Source: a bacterium
GTDB lineage: Bacteria; Myxococcota_A; UBA9160; SZUA-336
Assembly (NCBI GenBank): GCA_024226335.1
Contig: JAAELY010000172.1
Coordinates: 1-53,592, forward strand
DNA: 53,592 bases
Direction of reading: 5' to 3'
Part shown: positions 27,007-34,577 of the stretch, in pieces
How positions within the stretch are numbered: position 1 is the first letter of the stretch
How the letters are laid out: each line of letters starts with the position of its first letter
Position numbers and translations under genes: made by a program
The notes under the pieces: model-generated
What the model saw: the letters and a program-made list of their open reading frames with translations, nothing else
Database searches by the model: none
What the model was told of the DNA's origin: nothing

Positions 27007-27375
27007 ATGGCCCGAATCCTTGTCGTCGACGATGATGCGCAGATCCGTGGAGTCATCCGCGGGATGCTCGAAACTATGGGCCACGAGGTGCACGAGGTTT
27101 CCGACGGAATGCACGCGACGGTCGCCTACCGTGAGAAACCGGCGGATCTCGTGATCACCGATATCTACATGCCCGACAAAGAGGGCCTGGAACTCATCCT
27201 CGAACTTCGCACCGAGTTTCCGGACGTCAAGATCGTGGCAGTCTCGGGAGGCGGCGGCGCCTTCGATCTGGAGCCTCTCGAGACCGCCCAGAATCTGGGC
27301 GTGTGCGCCACCTTGAACAAACCCTTCCGCTCTGAAGAGTTGGGCAAACTCGTCGAGCGGGTACTGAAGAGTTAG
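27007..27375 (+). CDS. single-domain response regulator (CheY-like)
   Basis: A 122-residue receiver domain without an output domain. The acidic pocket is Asp8-Asp9, the phosphoacceptor Asp52 in VITDIYMPDKEG, the Thr/Ser position is in IVAVSGGGG and the conserved Lys in LNKPF. It would relay a phosphate or bind a partner. No histidine kinase is encoded in the window, so the partner is elsewhere. It lies between the transporter and an NTF2-like gene on the same strand, 11 bp before the latter. Confidence 0.93.
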   Translation: MARILVVDDDAQIRGVIRGMLETMGHEVHEVSDGMHATVAYREKPADLVITDIYMPDKEGLELILELRTEFPDVKIVAVSGGGGAFDLEPLETAQNLGVCATLNKPFRSEELGKLVERVLKS

Positions 27376-27386
27376 TTGGCCAAACG

Positions 27387-27947
27387 ATGAATTCCTTCCC
27401 ACGCGAAGAAATGGAAGAGATGACGCGGCGCTGGGTCGCCGCAAATACTGAAGCCGGTCGCACGGGTGACTGGTCGAAGATGTCCGCCTTCTACACCGAA
27501 GACGCCCTGTACACCTGGAACAATGGTTCGGGCTGGGAGTTCGCAGCGCGCAATCGCCAGGAAATCCAGGACTGGGTGTTTGGCTCCGAGATGGAGGGAC
27601 TGGAGCACTGGTCCTACCCGTACGTTCGCACTCTGATCGACGACCAGAAGGGAGAGATCCTGGGCATCTGGCGTCAGATCGCGCCCGAGAAGGACCCCGA
27701 GGGCAAGCCCTACGAGATCGCCGGCACGGGCGGATCCTGGTTCCGCTATGCGGGCGACTTCAAGTGGAGCTGGCAACGCGACTTCTTCGACCACATGAAC
27801 GCGGGCGCGGTCTTCGGCGCCATGGCGAAGAACAATCAGCTGACTCCGAAGATGCTGGAGCGCATGAAGAAGGGCTCCGATATGCCGGGCTGGATCCGGC
27901 GCTCGGAGATCGACTGGTACGAGACGATCAGCGATCGCGAGGACTGA
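27387..27947 (+). CDS. SnoaL/NTF2-like domain protein
   Basis: A 186-residue soluble protein that opens with an NTF2/SnoaL-type helix and cone segment: TRRWVAANTEAGRTGDWSKMSAFYTEDALYTWNNG. A long insertion with many Trp and acidic residues follows, and a helical tail closes it. Fold members include polyketide cyclases, steroid isomerases and small-molecule binding proteins. No catalytic residues can be assigned. The second Met at residue 9 is an alternative start; neither has a good Shine-Dalgarno sequence. Convergent with the next gene. Confidence 0.7.
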   Translation: MNSFPREEMEEMTRRWVAANTEAGRTGDWSKMSAFYTEDALYTWNNGSGWEFAARNRQEIQDWVFGSEMEGLEHWSYPYVRTLIDDQKGEILGIWRQIAPEKDPEGKPYEIAGTGGSWFRYAGDFKWSWQRDFFDHMNAGAVFGAMAKNNQLTPKMLERMKKGSDMPGWIRRSEIDWYETISDRED

Positions 27948-28001
27948 GCAGGTCCGGGGTCGGGTGCGCCACACCTGGCCGCATCGCATCACATCTGATG
28001 G

Positions 28002-28016
28002 GGCTCCGAGGGAGCC
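28002..28016. terminator. possible bidirectional hairpin between convergent genes
   Basis: GGCTCC-gag-GGAGCC forms a 6-bp stem with a 3-nt loop between the NTF2-like gene and the convergent lipoprotein, touching the latter's stop codon. It lacks a U-tract, so intrinsic termination is uncertain. Confidence 0.3.
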
Positions 28017-30871
28017 TAATCGAACCAGTCATGGGGCAGCGGAGTGTAGCCCCAACCGTCGTCGCCCCGAAGCGGACGCTCCCCCGATAGATGCTGGTAG
28101 ACCGCCATCGGCACCGAACCATTGACGGCACTGCGCAACGGCGAAGCGGCCCTGCGCGACGCAAGTGGCGGCCCCCATACAGTGACCAGTGCGTTCTTTT
28201 CGTGAAACGATTCCCCGGCGTGGCGGCCAGGCACGAACGAGTTATAGCCAATGCCCGCGCGCGGAAAGAGATTGATCGTACCCGCACGCTCAGAGGCGTA
28301 TAAATGGCCGAGTTGCACCACGGAATCGGGCCGCGGGGTATACGAACAGAGCCGGCGCCAGGCCTCCTCGGTACACCAGGTGCTCACATCGTCTTCCAGG
28401 GCACCGAGGCAGCGCTTGCGCAGGACGGCGTGATCGCGGAGATCGTCGTCCGTGAAAACCTCGTAGGGTGAAAGCCGATCCGTGTCGAGCAGGTCCGCTC
28501 CCTCGAAGCTGAAGTGCAGGCGATTCCCCCGGCGTCGAATCAGCGCTTCAGCGCGCTCGCCATCCCGCCAGCCGATCAGGCGAACCCTTCCCTCGTCGGG
28601 CGAATTGGCTGTCTCGCGCACGGCGAGGTACTCCAACGAGTCGGACAGGCGCGTGACAATCTCTTCCAGCAAGTCAATGGGCGCGGCGTCGGGCTGTGAC
28701 AGTGGCCGGATCGCGCGCAGTTCCGAAGCCAACGGTTGGCGCGCGAAGCCCGCGTCCTGATCGACAAAGAGATCGAACATATAGTTGCCACCCGCAGTCG
28801 AGGCGATGACCACGTCGATGCCCTTCATGCTCGGTGGACGAAATGGATTGGTGAGCTTGGGTCCCTCGCCTTCATCCGACGAAATCTTCACGACCCGGAA
28901 ATCCAGACCCCGCTCGCGCAATGCGTCGAAGATTTCGACCTCTGGATTCAGGAGATGGAACACGGGCGACAGGCCGTGGTCCCCGGACAGACCGAATACC
29001 GTCCTTTCGAGCAAACCGGCCTTCTGGTAGGCGCGTTGCCAGCGACCCAACCAGTAGTCCAGTCGATTGAGTTCGCCCGACGGGGCCAGGATCTCGTCGG
29101 CAAACGGTCCCTCGAAGTGCGCGAAATGATCGGGCCAGGGATCGTAGACCATCAGGAGTTCGGGCAGTGTGCGCTGTTCCAGTTCCGCAATCTCCTCGAT
29201 CCAACCCTCGGCGAGTTTGCGGTCCTGCTCGTCGGCAATCCGCACCCAGAAACGCCACCAGGGAGAAGTCCCGTCGAAACTCGCGCGCTTGTCGAGCAGG
29301 CGGTTTCGCAGTTTGCGCAGCTTCAACTCGGTATCCACGCGCTTTTCGAGTTCGGCCGCACACTGACGCTCGCCGAAATCGCGCAGCTTCTCTCCCAGAC
29401 CCAGGTTGACGAAAGGGTCGATACCGAACTGGGCTCGCTCGTCGTACTGAGCGCTGCAACTCATGCTTCCCACCTCAGGCAGGCGCTCGAAGAGAGTCCG
29501 CAGTTCCGCTGCGTCGGTGAGGCGCACCAGATCGACGGCATCACTGCCGTAGAAGTAGTACGCCCTGCCCTGCTGCTGACCGTTGCGTTCGTAGTTGCGC
29601 TCAACGAAGTGGAAGTTCGGCAGACCGGTCGAGTTCGCACCCGCCACCGGCGCGCCGGTGAGCCCGATCGGAATATTGCGCACGCTGATCGTGGGAGTGG
29701 TCGAGATACCGACGGGAAGCCAGTGCGTGTGCGCATCGGCCAGACGCTCGCGAAAGAACGGCAGATAGTCGGGATGCCGGTAGCCTCGCTGCGCGAAGGC
29801 TTCCAGGAAAGCGGTCTGTTGCGCCGCAGGCTCGCGCAGTGACTTCGCCTTCGGAGCGGGCCCACCCGCCGCGCGCTGCTCTTCGGCGATCCGGGCGATG
29901 AATGCATCGTCGGCGCCGGAGCCCGCGAGCGCTTGCACGAGGCGTCCCTGCAAGCCATCGACGACGACCACGACGCCGTGGCGTCGCTCGTACTGCGCGT
30001 GTTCGAGGTAGGACCAGAGCGCGCCGCCCTGCGGGCGAGCCAGCTCGGCCTTCAGCCAGTTCTTCAGCTGATTCGCGCGAAACGCACGCGACGCAAAGAA
30101 GCGGTAATTGCGGCAGACGGTCTGATCGATGAAACGGATCAGCGCGGCCGTCGCCGTCTCCAGCTTTTCGTCGTCCTTCAGCACAGCCGCCAGTGCCGCA
30201 CCGAGATCCGCTTGCCCCTCCATCTGCTCGCCCAACGCCTCGAGCAGATTGCGGATCGAAGGCAGTGCGGCGCGCGTAGCCCGCTCGAGCGCGGGCAGTT
30301 CCGCCCGTCTCTCACAGGCGAGTCGCTCCTCCACCTGCGAAGCATCCGTGCGATCTCGCAGATACAGGACATCGTAGAACGCGAGCAACTCGCGCACGAC
30401 CTCAGGCGCCAGTCCGGGAAGACTCGGACCTTCAGGCACCTGCTCGGGATTCCACTCGAACATCGAGTGCTCGATTCCCGGCACGTCATCTTCCGGCGCG
30501 AAATGCGCGCGAAGGTGATCATCGAAAGTCTCCGCAGACTCCCCTACAGGCGGCTGGTACATCTCGTGTACGAAGAGCAGGAACGGAACCAGCTCATCTA
30601 CGAAGTCGTCGGCATTCACGCGCGCGCGCAGCCGTTGGTGCAGGGCTTCGGGAAGCTCGAGCTCCGCAAGAAAGCGCTCCAGCTTGACCCGGGCGTAGAG
30701 CGAAACCGCCAATTCCACGGGAACCCGTCGCAACCAGGCTCCCGTGTCGTAGATCTGTCGCAGGTGCAGCCGGATCGCGCCCGTCACCGGACGCTGGACT
30801 TCACCGCAACCGGTCGGGCCGCAGGCAGCCAGACAGATGGAAACGGCGAGCAGACCGGTGCGGAGTCGCAT
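28016..30871 (-). CDS. large alkaline-phosphatase-superfamily lipoprotein
   Basis: A 951-residue lipoprotein; MRLRTGLLAVSICLAAC is the signal with a LAAC lipobox. After a helical region to about residue 300, an AP-superfamily core begins at VVVVDGLQGRLVQAL. A Thr-rich segment (STTPTISVRN) could hold the nucleophile, and VYDPWPDHFAHFEGP and FGLSGDHGLSPVFH contain the Asp/His metal ligands typical of type I phosphodiesterases and phosphomutases. It likely sits in the outer or inner membrane facing the periplasm; the substrate is unknown. ATG 30871 is preferred over upstream in-frame starts because it opens the signal peptide and lies 7 nt after TATGCT. Confidence 0.78.
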   Translation of the reverse strand: MRLRTGLLAVSICLAACGPTGCGEVQRPVTGAIRLHLRQIYDTGAWLRRVPVELAVSLYARVKLERFLAELELPEALHQRLRARVNADDFVDELVPFLLFVHEMYQPPVGESAETFDDHLRAHFAPEDDVPGIEHSMFEWNPEQVPEGPSLPGLAPEVVRELLAFYDVLYLRDRTDASQVEERLACERRAELPALERATRAALPSIRNLLEALGEQMEGQADLGAALAAVLKDDEKLETATAALIRFIDQTVCRNYRFFASRAFRANQLKNWLKAELARPQGGALWSYLEHAQYERRHGVVVVVDGLQGRLVQALAGSGADDAFIARIAEEQRAAGGPAPKAKSLREPAAQQTAFLEAFAQRGYRHPDYLPFFRERLADAHTHWLPVGISTTPTISVRNIPIGLTGAPVAGANSTGLPNFHFVERNYERNGQQQGRAYYFYGSDAVDLVRLTDAAELRTLFERLPEVGSMSCSAQYDERAQFGIDPFVNLGLGEKLRDFGERQCAAELEKRVDTELKLRKLRNRLLDKRASFDGTSPWWRFWVRIADEQDRKLAEGWIEEIAELEQRTLPELLMVYDPWPDHFAHFEGPFADEILAPSGELNRLDYWLGRWQRAYQKAGLLERTVFGLSGDHGLSPVFHLLNPEVEIFDALRERGLDFRVVKISSDEGEGPKLTNPFRPPSMKGIDVVIASTAGGNYMFDLFVDQDAGFARQPLASELRAIRPLSQPDAAPIDLLEEIVTRLSDSLEYLAVRETANSPDEGRVRLIGWRDGERAEALIRRRGNRLHFSFEGADLLDTDRLSPYEVFTDDDLRDHAVLRKRCLGALEDDVSTWCTEEAWRRLCSYTPRPDSVVQLGHLYASERAGTINLFPRAGIGYNSFVPGRHAGESFHEKNALVTVWGPPLASRRAASPLRSAVNGSVPMAVYQHLSGERPLRGDDGWGYTPLPHDWFD

Positions 30872-30878
30872 GGACCCG

Positions 30879-30884
30879 AGCATA
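30879..30884 (-). promoter_or_regulatory. -10 box of a possible leaderless promoter
   Basis: Minus-strand TATGCT lies 7 nt upstream of the ATG of the large lipoprotein; no Shine-Dalgarno sequence and no good -35. Confidence 0.3.
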
Positions 30885-30945
30885 CCGAACAGATCGACCG
30901 AGCCACGGCCCAGCGGGTACAGGAACGGCCCGGAATTCAAACAGG

Positions 30946-30978
30946 TGGTGACCCCCGCGGGATTCGAACCCGCACTGC
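30946..30978 (-). tRNA. 3' fragment of a tRNA gene (candidate att site)
   Basis: On the minus strand the sequence reads a perfect 5-bp T-stem with canonical loop (GCGGG-TTCGAAT-CCCGC, 30973-30957), the acceptor strand GGGGGTC, a discriminator A and encoded CCA (30948-30946). Upstream on that strand the anticodon arm, D-arm and 5' acceptor strand are absent. A complete tRNA is not formed. Such 3' ends are what integrases leave when elements insert into tRNA genes, and here it sits exactly at the border between ordinary genes and the accessory right half. The tRNA species cannot be named. Confidence 0.65.
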
Positions 30979-31182
30979 TCTCTGTAAATACCTGTTTGCA
31001 AAGACGTTTTTCCTGGACCTTCAGGTCTTGTTACGAGGGTGTGACAACTTTCGTCTCTCCGTGCGAGCGATCGTCGCCAGTCACGTTGCTCTGTTGATCT
31101 TTGCGGCGATGATCGAAACCGACCGCATCATGCGAGCTCTTCACCACAGCACGGCCGACCTTCGCTGCCCCAGCGCTGGCCA
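30979..31182. other. non-coding stretch after the tRNA fragment
   Basis: About 200 bp without a supported gene. A small GACCT-tc-AGGTC hairpin at about 31015-31027 is the only structure I see. A short plus-strand frame here (residues MIETDRIMRALHHS) might be gene debris but matches nothing I recognise. Confidence 0.4.
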
Positions 31183-31350
31183 ATGGAGATCCACGAACTC
31201 AAGACGTGGCCTGATCAGTTCAACGCCATGCGCTACCGGATGAAGACGGCCGACGTCCGGAGGAACGATCGGAACTTCTAGCCCGGCGACATGTTGCGGT
31301 TCCTTGAGTGGGAGCTAGCCAGAGACATGGAGACCGGCGTGATGCTAGGC
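31183..31350 (+). pseudogene. broken DUF3850 (ASCH-like) gene
   Basis: The first 32 residues include MEIHELKTWPDQFNAM and RRNDRNF, the beginning of the DUF3850 family (typical MxIHELKT..P.YF.A...G.KT.EIRKNDR.F). An in-frame TAG at 31279-31281 interrupts it; reading on gives PGDMLRFLEWE, which continues the family pattern (VGDxLxLREWD), and then similarity fades. It is therefore a nonsense-mutated, truncated remnant. DUF3850 genes are common in phages and integrative elements, which supports an accessory origin of this region. Confidence 0.6.
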
Positions 31351-31390
31351 GCGTCCAACAACTCTGATCGTTCTGGGCGGCAAGGGGCAA

Positions 31391-31411
31391 CTGAGAATCC
31401 AAGATTCTCAG
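31391..31411 (-). terminator. hairpin downstream of the 31.4-31.8 kb lipoprotein
   Basis: CTGAGAAT-ccaag-ATTCTCAG is a perfect 8-bp stem with a 5-nt loop located 14 bp after the stop of the minus-strand lipoprotein. No run of U follows, so it is a weak candidate for termination or 3'-end protection. Confidence 0.35.
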
Positions 31412-31425
31412 GACTAGACGTTGCG

Positions 31426-31761
31426 TTACTTCTTCTTGAGTACTGTCCCTGTTACATCAACCTTGTATCCGTTCATTACATATGCCCACCACCAGCTCTC
31501 CTTCACGGAGATGTTGACCAGCTCGTCGCCGTCTTTCTCCTCGAGGATCCTGTCCACCGCGCGCTGGATCTTGTTCGTGTTCTGAATGGGAATGATGTTG
31601 AGAATCATCAAGCCGGTAGCGCTCATCTCGCCTTCCCCGAGATTGGTGTACTTGCTGCTGTCCACATCTACCGCAGCCATCCTATACGCCGTGCCCGAGC
31701 AACCCACAGCCAGAGAGGCAACCAGGGACAGTGTTACGAGAGTGAGACGCGTCGTTTCCAT
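31426..31761 (-). CDS. small lipoprotein of unknown function
   Basis: A 111-residue lipoprotein: METTRLTLVTLSLVASLAVGC has a lipobox LAVGC. The mature part AYRMAAVDVDSSKYTNLGEGEMSATG ... IQRAVDRILEEKDGDELVNISVKESWWWAYVMNGYKVDVTGTVLKKK resembles short envelope lipoproteins that end in a beta-strand, but I do not recognise a named family. GGAGG lies 6 nt before the ATG at 31761, and an AT-rich TATATTAT stretch upstream could serve as -10. The frame extends further upstream without support. Faces away from the chorismatase gene. Confidence 0.75.
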   Translation of the reverse strand: METTRLTLVTLSLVASLAVGCSGTAYRMAAVDVDSSKYTNLGEGEMSATGLMILNIIPIQNTNKIQRAVDRILEEKDGDELVNISVKESWWWAYVMNGYKVDVTGTVLKKK

Positions 31762-32036
31762 CCATGCCTCCAATGTCGATATTCGTATGAATAATATACT
31801 CCGCTTTGGAGGGATCTTGCAGACGGGAGCCTTGCGAACTCCCGTAGGCAAAACACAGCAGAGCCTCACACTCTGCGTCGCTCGAATCGCAGGCTCGGGC
31901 GCTCCTGCCCGGCCGGGATGGATCCCCATCCACCCTTTGAATTGAGGCTGCAGCCAATAGCGGATCGGCGATGGCAAGTTGCCCGCGCGCTCCGCTAGGA
32001 ATTGATCCGAGATTCTTTCGTGCGTACCATCGATAG
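31762..32036. other. intergenic region between divergent lipoprotein and chorismatase genes
   Basis: A 275-bp gene-free stretch. It holds an AT-rich block (31780-31800) likely to be the leftward promoter, a hairpin ACGGGAG/CTCCCGT at 31823-31845 with a 9-nt loop, and the rightward promoter described separately. No coding signal. Confidence 0.4.
32002..32030 (+). promoter_or_regulatory. candidate leaderless promoter of the chorismatase
   Basis: TTGATC (32002-32007), a 17-nt spacer and TACCAT (32025-32030) fit a sigma70-type promoter. The ATG at 32037 begins 6 nt after the -10 box, so transcription would start at the initiator codon. No Shine-Dalgarno sequence is present. Confidence 0.4.
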
Positions 32037-33053
32037 ATGGTCGCTCGTATCGCAGCTGCGTTGGATGCGCCCCAGTCGGTCCAAGCTCGTCTCCCCACCG
32101 CGGAGCCTTCTGTCGCGTCTCACGTACCGACATGGGCGACTGACCTGGCCGGCGGTGAACCCATCTGGGAGCGCGCTCGGCGCGACCTGGTTCTGAGCGA
32201 GGTGGTTGGCGACGAATTCTCCCTCATGTCGGCTCGCACGCCTTGGCCACCCGCGTGGCCTGACGAAGCCCTCGTAGGCGCTGTCATAGACGCATACGCT
32301 GCGGTCCTGATGAGGCTAGAGAAGCGGGGCGTTCATCCCGTCCGAATCTGGAACTTCGTTCCGCAGATCAACCGGGAGGCTCTGTCTAGACAACCAAGAT
32401 ATCACCTCTTCAACCGGGGACGTTTTTCCGCATTCCAGAGCCGTTGCGACGGGGAGCCCCTCTCACTAGATCTATGCGCAGCATCGGCGGTCGACATCGG
32501 CACGAACGAGCTGGAAGTCCACGTACTCGCGAGCGCACATCCCGGGATCGCCATCGAGAATCCTCGCCAAGTCGCAGCGTACGAGTACTCTCCGCGATAT
32601 GGAGCGAACCCTCCCTGCTTCACCAGGGCCACGCGGCTGGCCCCACTGGCCCACCGAGATTGGGAAGGCGAGATCGCACTCGTCTCAGGGACCGCGAGCA
32701 TCGTAGGGGAGGATTCCGAGCATCTGGGAGATGTAGAGGCACAAGCGCGTGAGACGCTCACGAACCTGGCAGTGGTCGCGGCCACTGCGTTCCCTGGCGC
32801 CGCCCGCGCTAGCTCGCGCCTTTTGAGCGGTGACCTCGCGCGGCGGGACCTTCTCGCGCTGTACCGTCTCGTTAGGGTCTACGTAGTACGGGAGACCGAG
32901 ATCGGGGACGTCGTTCGGCTGTTCGAGGAACTCCTCGCGGCGGATTGCGAGCTCGAACTCGTGGTCGCGGATCTGTGCAGACCCTCCCTGTTGTTGGAAG
33001 CGGAAGGAGTGGCCGTTTGGAAGCAGGTGGCCATGGAGTCGAATCGTCGTTGA
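32037..33053 (+). CDS. chorismatase, FkbO/Hyg5/XanB2 family
   Basis: A 338-residue cytoplasmic enzyme that hydrolyses chorismate to pyruvate plus a ring acid (3-hydroxybenzoate for Hyg5, 3- and 4-hydroxybenzoate for XanB2, a dihydroxycyclohexadiene acid for FkbO). Family segments are clear: VRIWNFVPQIN (102-112), HLFNRGRFSAF (123-133), ENPRQVAAYEYSPRYG (174-189) and SGTASIVGEDSEHLGD (217-232). The length is that of the family. Which product it makes cannot be read with certainty. In Xanthomonas the homologue supplies the aryl starter of xanthomonadin; here the gene lies about 3 kb from an aryl-polyene cluster with no ammonia lyase, so the same role is a strong inference. Confidence 0.88.
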   Translation: MVARIAAALDAPQSVQARLPTAEPSVASHVPTWATDLAGGEPIWERARRDLVLSEVVGDEFSLMSARTPWPPAWPDEALVGAVIDAYAAVLMRLEKRGVHPVRIWNFVPQINREALSRQPRYHLFNRGRFSAFQSRCDGEPLSLDLCAASAVDIGTNELEVHVLASAHPGIAIENPRQVAAYEYSPRYGANPPCFTRATRLAPLAHRDWEGEIALVSGTASIVGEDSEHLGDVEAQARETLTNLAVVAATAFPGAARASSRLLSGDLARRDLLALYRLVRVYVVRETEIGDVVRLFEELLAADCELELVVADLCRPSLLLEAEGVAVWKQVAMESNRR

Positions 33054-33121
33054 TCGATGGCTTTCTCCTTTGTAAATGGATCCACCGAGCCCGTTCCCGC
33101 GCGAGTCGAGGAGAGAACAAG

Positions 33122-33444
33122 ATGTCCGTCCATGCCGCCACGATCACCCTAGGGCTGGCCCTTTGCTGACGGGCTGCACCACCACGGGCCGCTTCGTCAT
33201 CCCCGAGGGAACACAGCTCGAAGTCTATCGTCGGCCCGTGACCGTACAGGCGAGAGCCCTCCCAAAAGGAGCCACCGAGTTCCGACTATCCAAGAATGAG
33301 GAAGCGATCCAAGAGGGGCGGCTACACGCGACGTTCCGCGTGGCGTCGATTTTCCGGCTTCCCATCCTCAACGCCGTGATCTATTGGCCAATGGGCTTCA
33401 ACCCGAGCATCACGCACGACCCCGTGCGGGAAACCCATGAGTAG
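33122..33444 (+). pseudogene. lipoprotein gene with a frameshift in the signal peptide
   Basis: ATG 33122 opens a signal (MSVHAATITLGLAL) that runs into TGA at 33167-33169. The other frame, starting around 33166, begins with the lipobox LTGC and continues for about 90 residues (TTTGRFVIPEGTQLEVYRRP ... NPSITHDPVRETHE) to the stop at 33444. One added base near 33163 would join them into a normal lipoprotein of about 107 residues. It is either a recent inactivation or a sequencing error. Its stop overlaps the ATG of the next lipoprotein, so the pair was probably co-translated. Family not recognised. Confidence 0.65.
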
Positions 33445-34288
33445 CGCCGTGCCGGTGTGGAGGCGCACGGTCACGGCACTGCACTGCTGCCTGCTGTTCG
33501 GGTGCGCGAGCCTCCCGTACACACCGTCCACTTGCGATAGCGCCGATCTGATGCCACTACGCGCGGGCGAGCCGCAGATCGAGCGCGGTCGCCCGCACGC
33601 GCTGCTCGACGGGCTGGGCCACTACGTGCTCTCGGTGCCGAGCAAGATCACCCTGCTTGACTGGAAGGTTGACAACCACGACATCTCGGTGGAGACCGAG
33701 ACTGCCCTCGTCGAGTACCTCCGAGCCAACGAACTGTGCAACGTCAAGGTGCGACTGAACCAGTACTCGGTTCCCGGCGAGTGGTCGCGACTGTTCCGCA
33801 ACCGCAACATCGGTGGCTTCTGGCGCTATACTTTCGGGATCCTCACGTTGGCGACCTACACGGCGCTGCCGCAGCGCGCGTTCGGCGGAGACAACTACAA
33901 TCCGTTCACGAACACGATCAACATCTACTCCGACGTCCCGGCGATCGTCCTTCACGAGGGCGGACATGCCAAGGACTTCGCGCGTCGCGAGTCGAAGGGC
34001 CTCTACTCGGCCGTGCGCATCCTCCCGATCGTGCCCCTGTGGCAGGAGGGAATCGCCTCGACGGACGCAGTGAGCTACCTGCGCGCCGAGGGCGACGCCG
34101 ACGGCGAGAGCGCGGCCTACCCGGCGCTCTGGGGCGCCTACGGCACGTACATAGCGGGAGAGGGGCTGCGCTGGTACAGCGGCCCTGCCTGGGTCTCCTA
34201 CGCTGTGTTGATCCCGATCGCCTGGACCGGAAAGTTCGTCGGCTGGATCAAGTCGTTGACTGTCTCAGATTCCCCGCCTTCACCCTGA
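33437..34288 (+). CDS. lipoprotein with HExxH metalloprotease-like motif
   Basis: A 283-residue lipoprotein with signal MSSAVPVWRRTVTALHCC and lipobox LLFGC. The motif VLHEGGHAKDF (about 173-183) fits the zinc-binding HExxH; a later RAEGDADGESA could supply a third ligand, but this is not certain. A hydrophobic stretch lies near the C-terminus (WVSYAVLIPIAWTGKFVGWI). Function unknown; a periplasmic peptidase is possible. The ATG overlaps the preceding stop. A 296-bp internal part (33704-33999) is duplicated at 53098-53393 with only three differences. Confidence 0.75.
   Translation: MSSAVPVWRRTVTALHCCLLFGCASLPYTPSTCDSADLMPLRAGEPQIERGRPHALLDGLGHYVLSVPSKITLLDWKVDNHDISVETETALVEYLRANELCNVKVRLNQYSVPGEWSRLFRNRNIGGFWRYTFGILTLATYTALPQRAFGGDNYNPFTNTINIYSDVPAIVLHEGGHAKDFARRESKGLYSAVRILPIVPLWQEGIASTDAVSYLRAEGDADGESAAYPALWGAYGTYIAGEGLRWYSGPAWVSYAVLIPIAWTGKFVGWIKSLTVSDSPPSP
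33704..33999 (+). repeat. 296-bp direct repeat, copy 1 (inside the HExxH gene)
   Basis: Identical to 53098-53393 except for three substitutions (a G/C near a GTGCGACTgAACC site, T/G in GAGTGgTCG and G/A in ACGGCgCTG). It contains the HExxH codons. The paired copies enclose the whole polyene cluster. Confidence 0.95.
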
Positions 34289-34577
34289 CAAACCGCTGAC
34301 GAAGTCACGACAATGGGGGGCGTTCGATTTCCGGAACTGCTCTCATTATGCGATCTGTTCATCGATCCCGTGGATGCGAATTGCGAGGTCGTCGCTCGGG
34401 AAGACCGAAGCTTTCCCTTGGTCTGCCATCTCCTTAGTTCAGCGGGTAGGCCTTGGCATTCATGGGAGGGGTCTTCGTTCAGAAGGAGGCAATTCGATCC
34501 TCGACGAACGAAGCCCTTCGGCAGATCTACGCGGAACTCGTCCGCGGCCTCCGGAGAGCCTTGGCCCGACCTCCAGA
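34289..34577. other. gene-poor stretch before the DUF3261 gene
   Basis: No convincing gene. A plus-strand frame 34462-34581 encodes 39 residues (MGGVFVQKEAIRSSTNEALRQ...) that match nothing I know. Around 34430-34500 the sequence resembles box A and box B of a tRNA (TAGTTCAGCGGG, ATTCGATCC), but stems do not pair, so at most a decayed tRNA. Confidence 0.35.

Noticed and set aside
30946-31100. tmRNA (ssrA) 3' end
   Set aside because: The acceptor strand lacks the expected G-U position for alanine and no tag-peptide frame or pseudoknots are visible upstream.
29933-31243. Plus-strand open frame of 436 codons opposite the large lipoprotein and through the tRNA fragment
   Set aside because: Antisense to a lipoprotein with clear signal peptide; passes through structured RNA sequence; no domain seen.
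33437-34288. Antisense gene of 136 codons (33557-33967) that is also found opposite the second repeat copy
   Set aside because: It is repeated only because the DNA is duplicated; the sense strand has the lipobox and HExxH protein.
34424-34505. tRNA-like sequence with box A and box B similarity
   Set aside because: T-stem and acceptor strands do not pair; at best a decayed gene.
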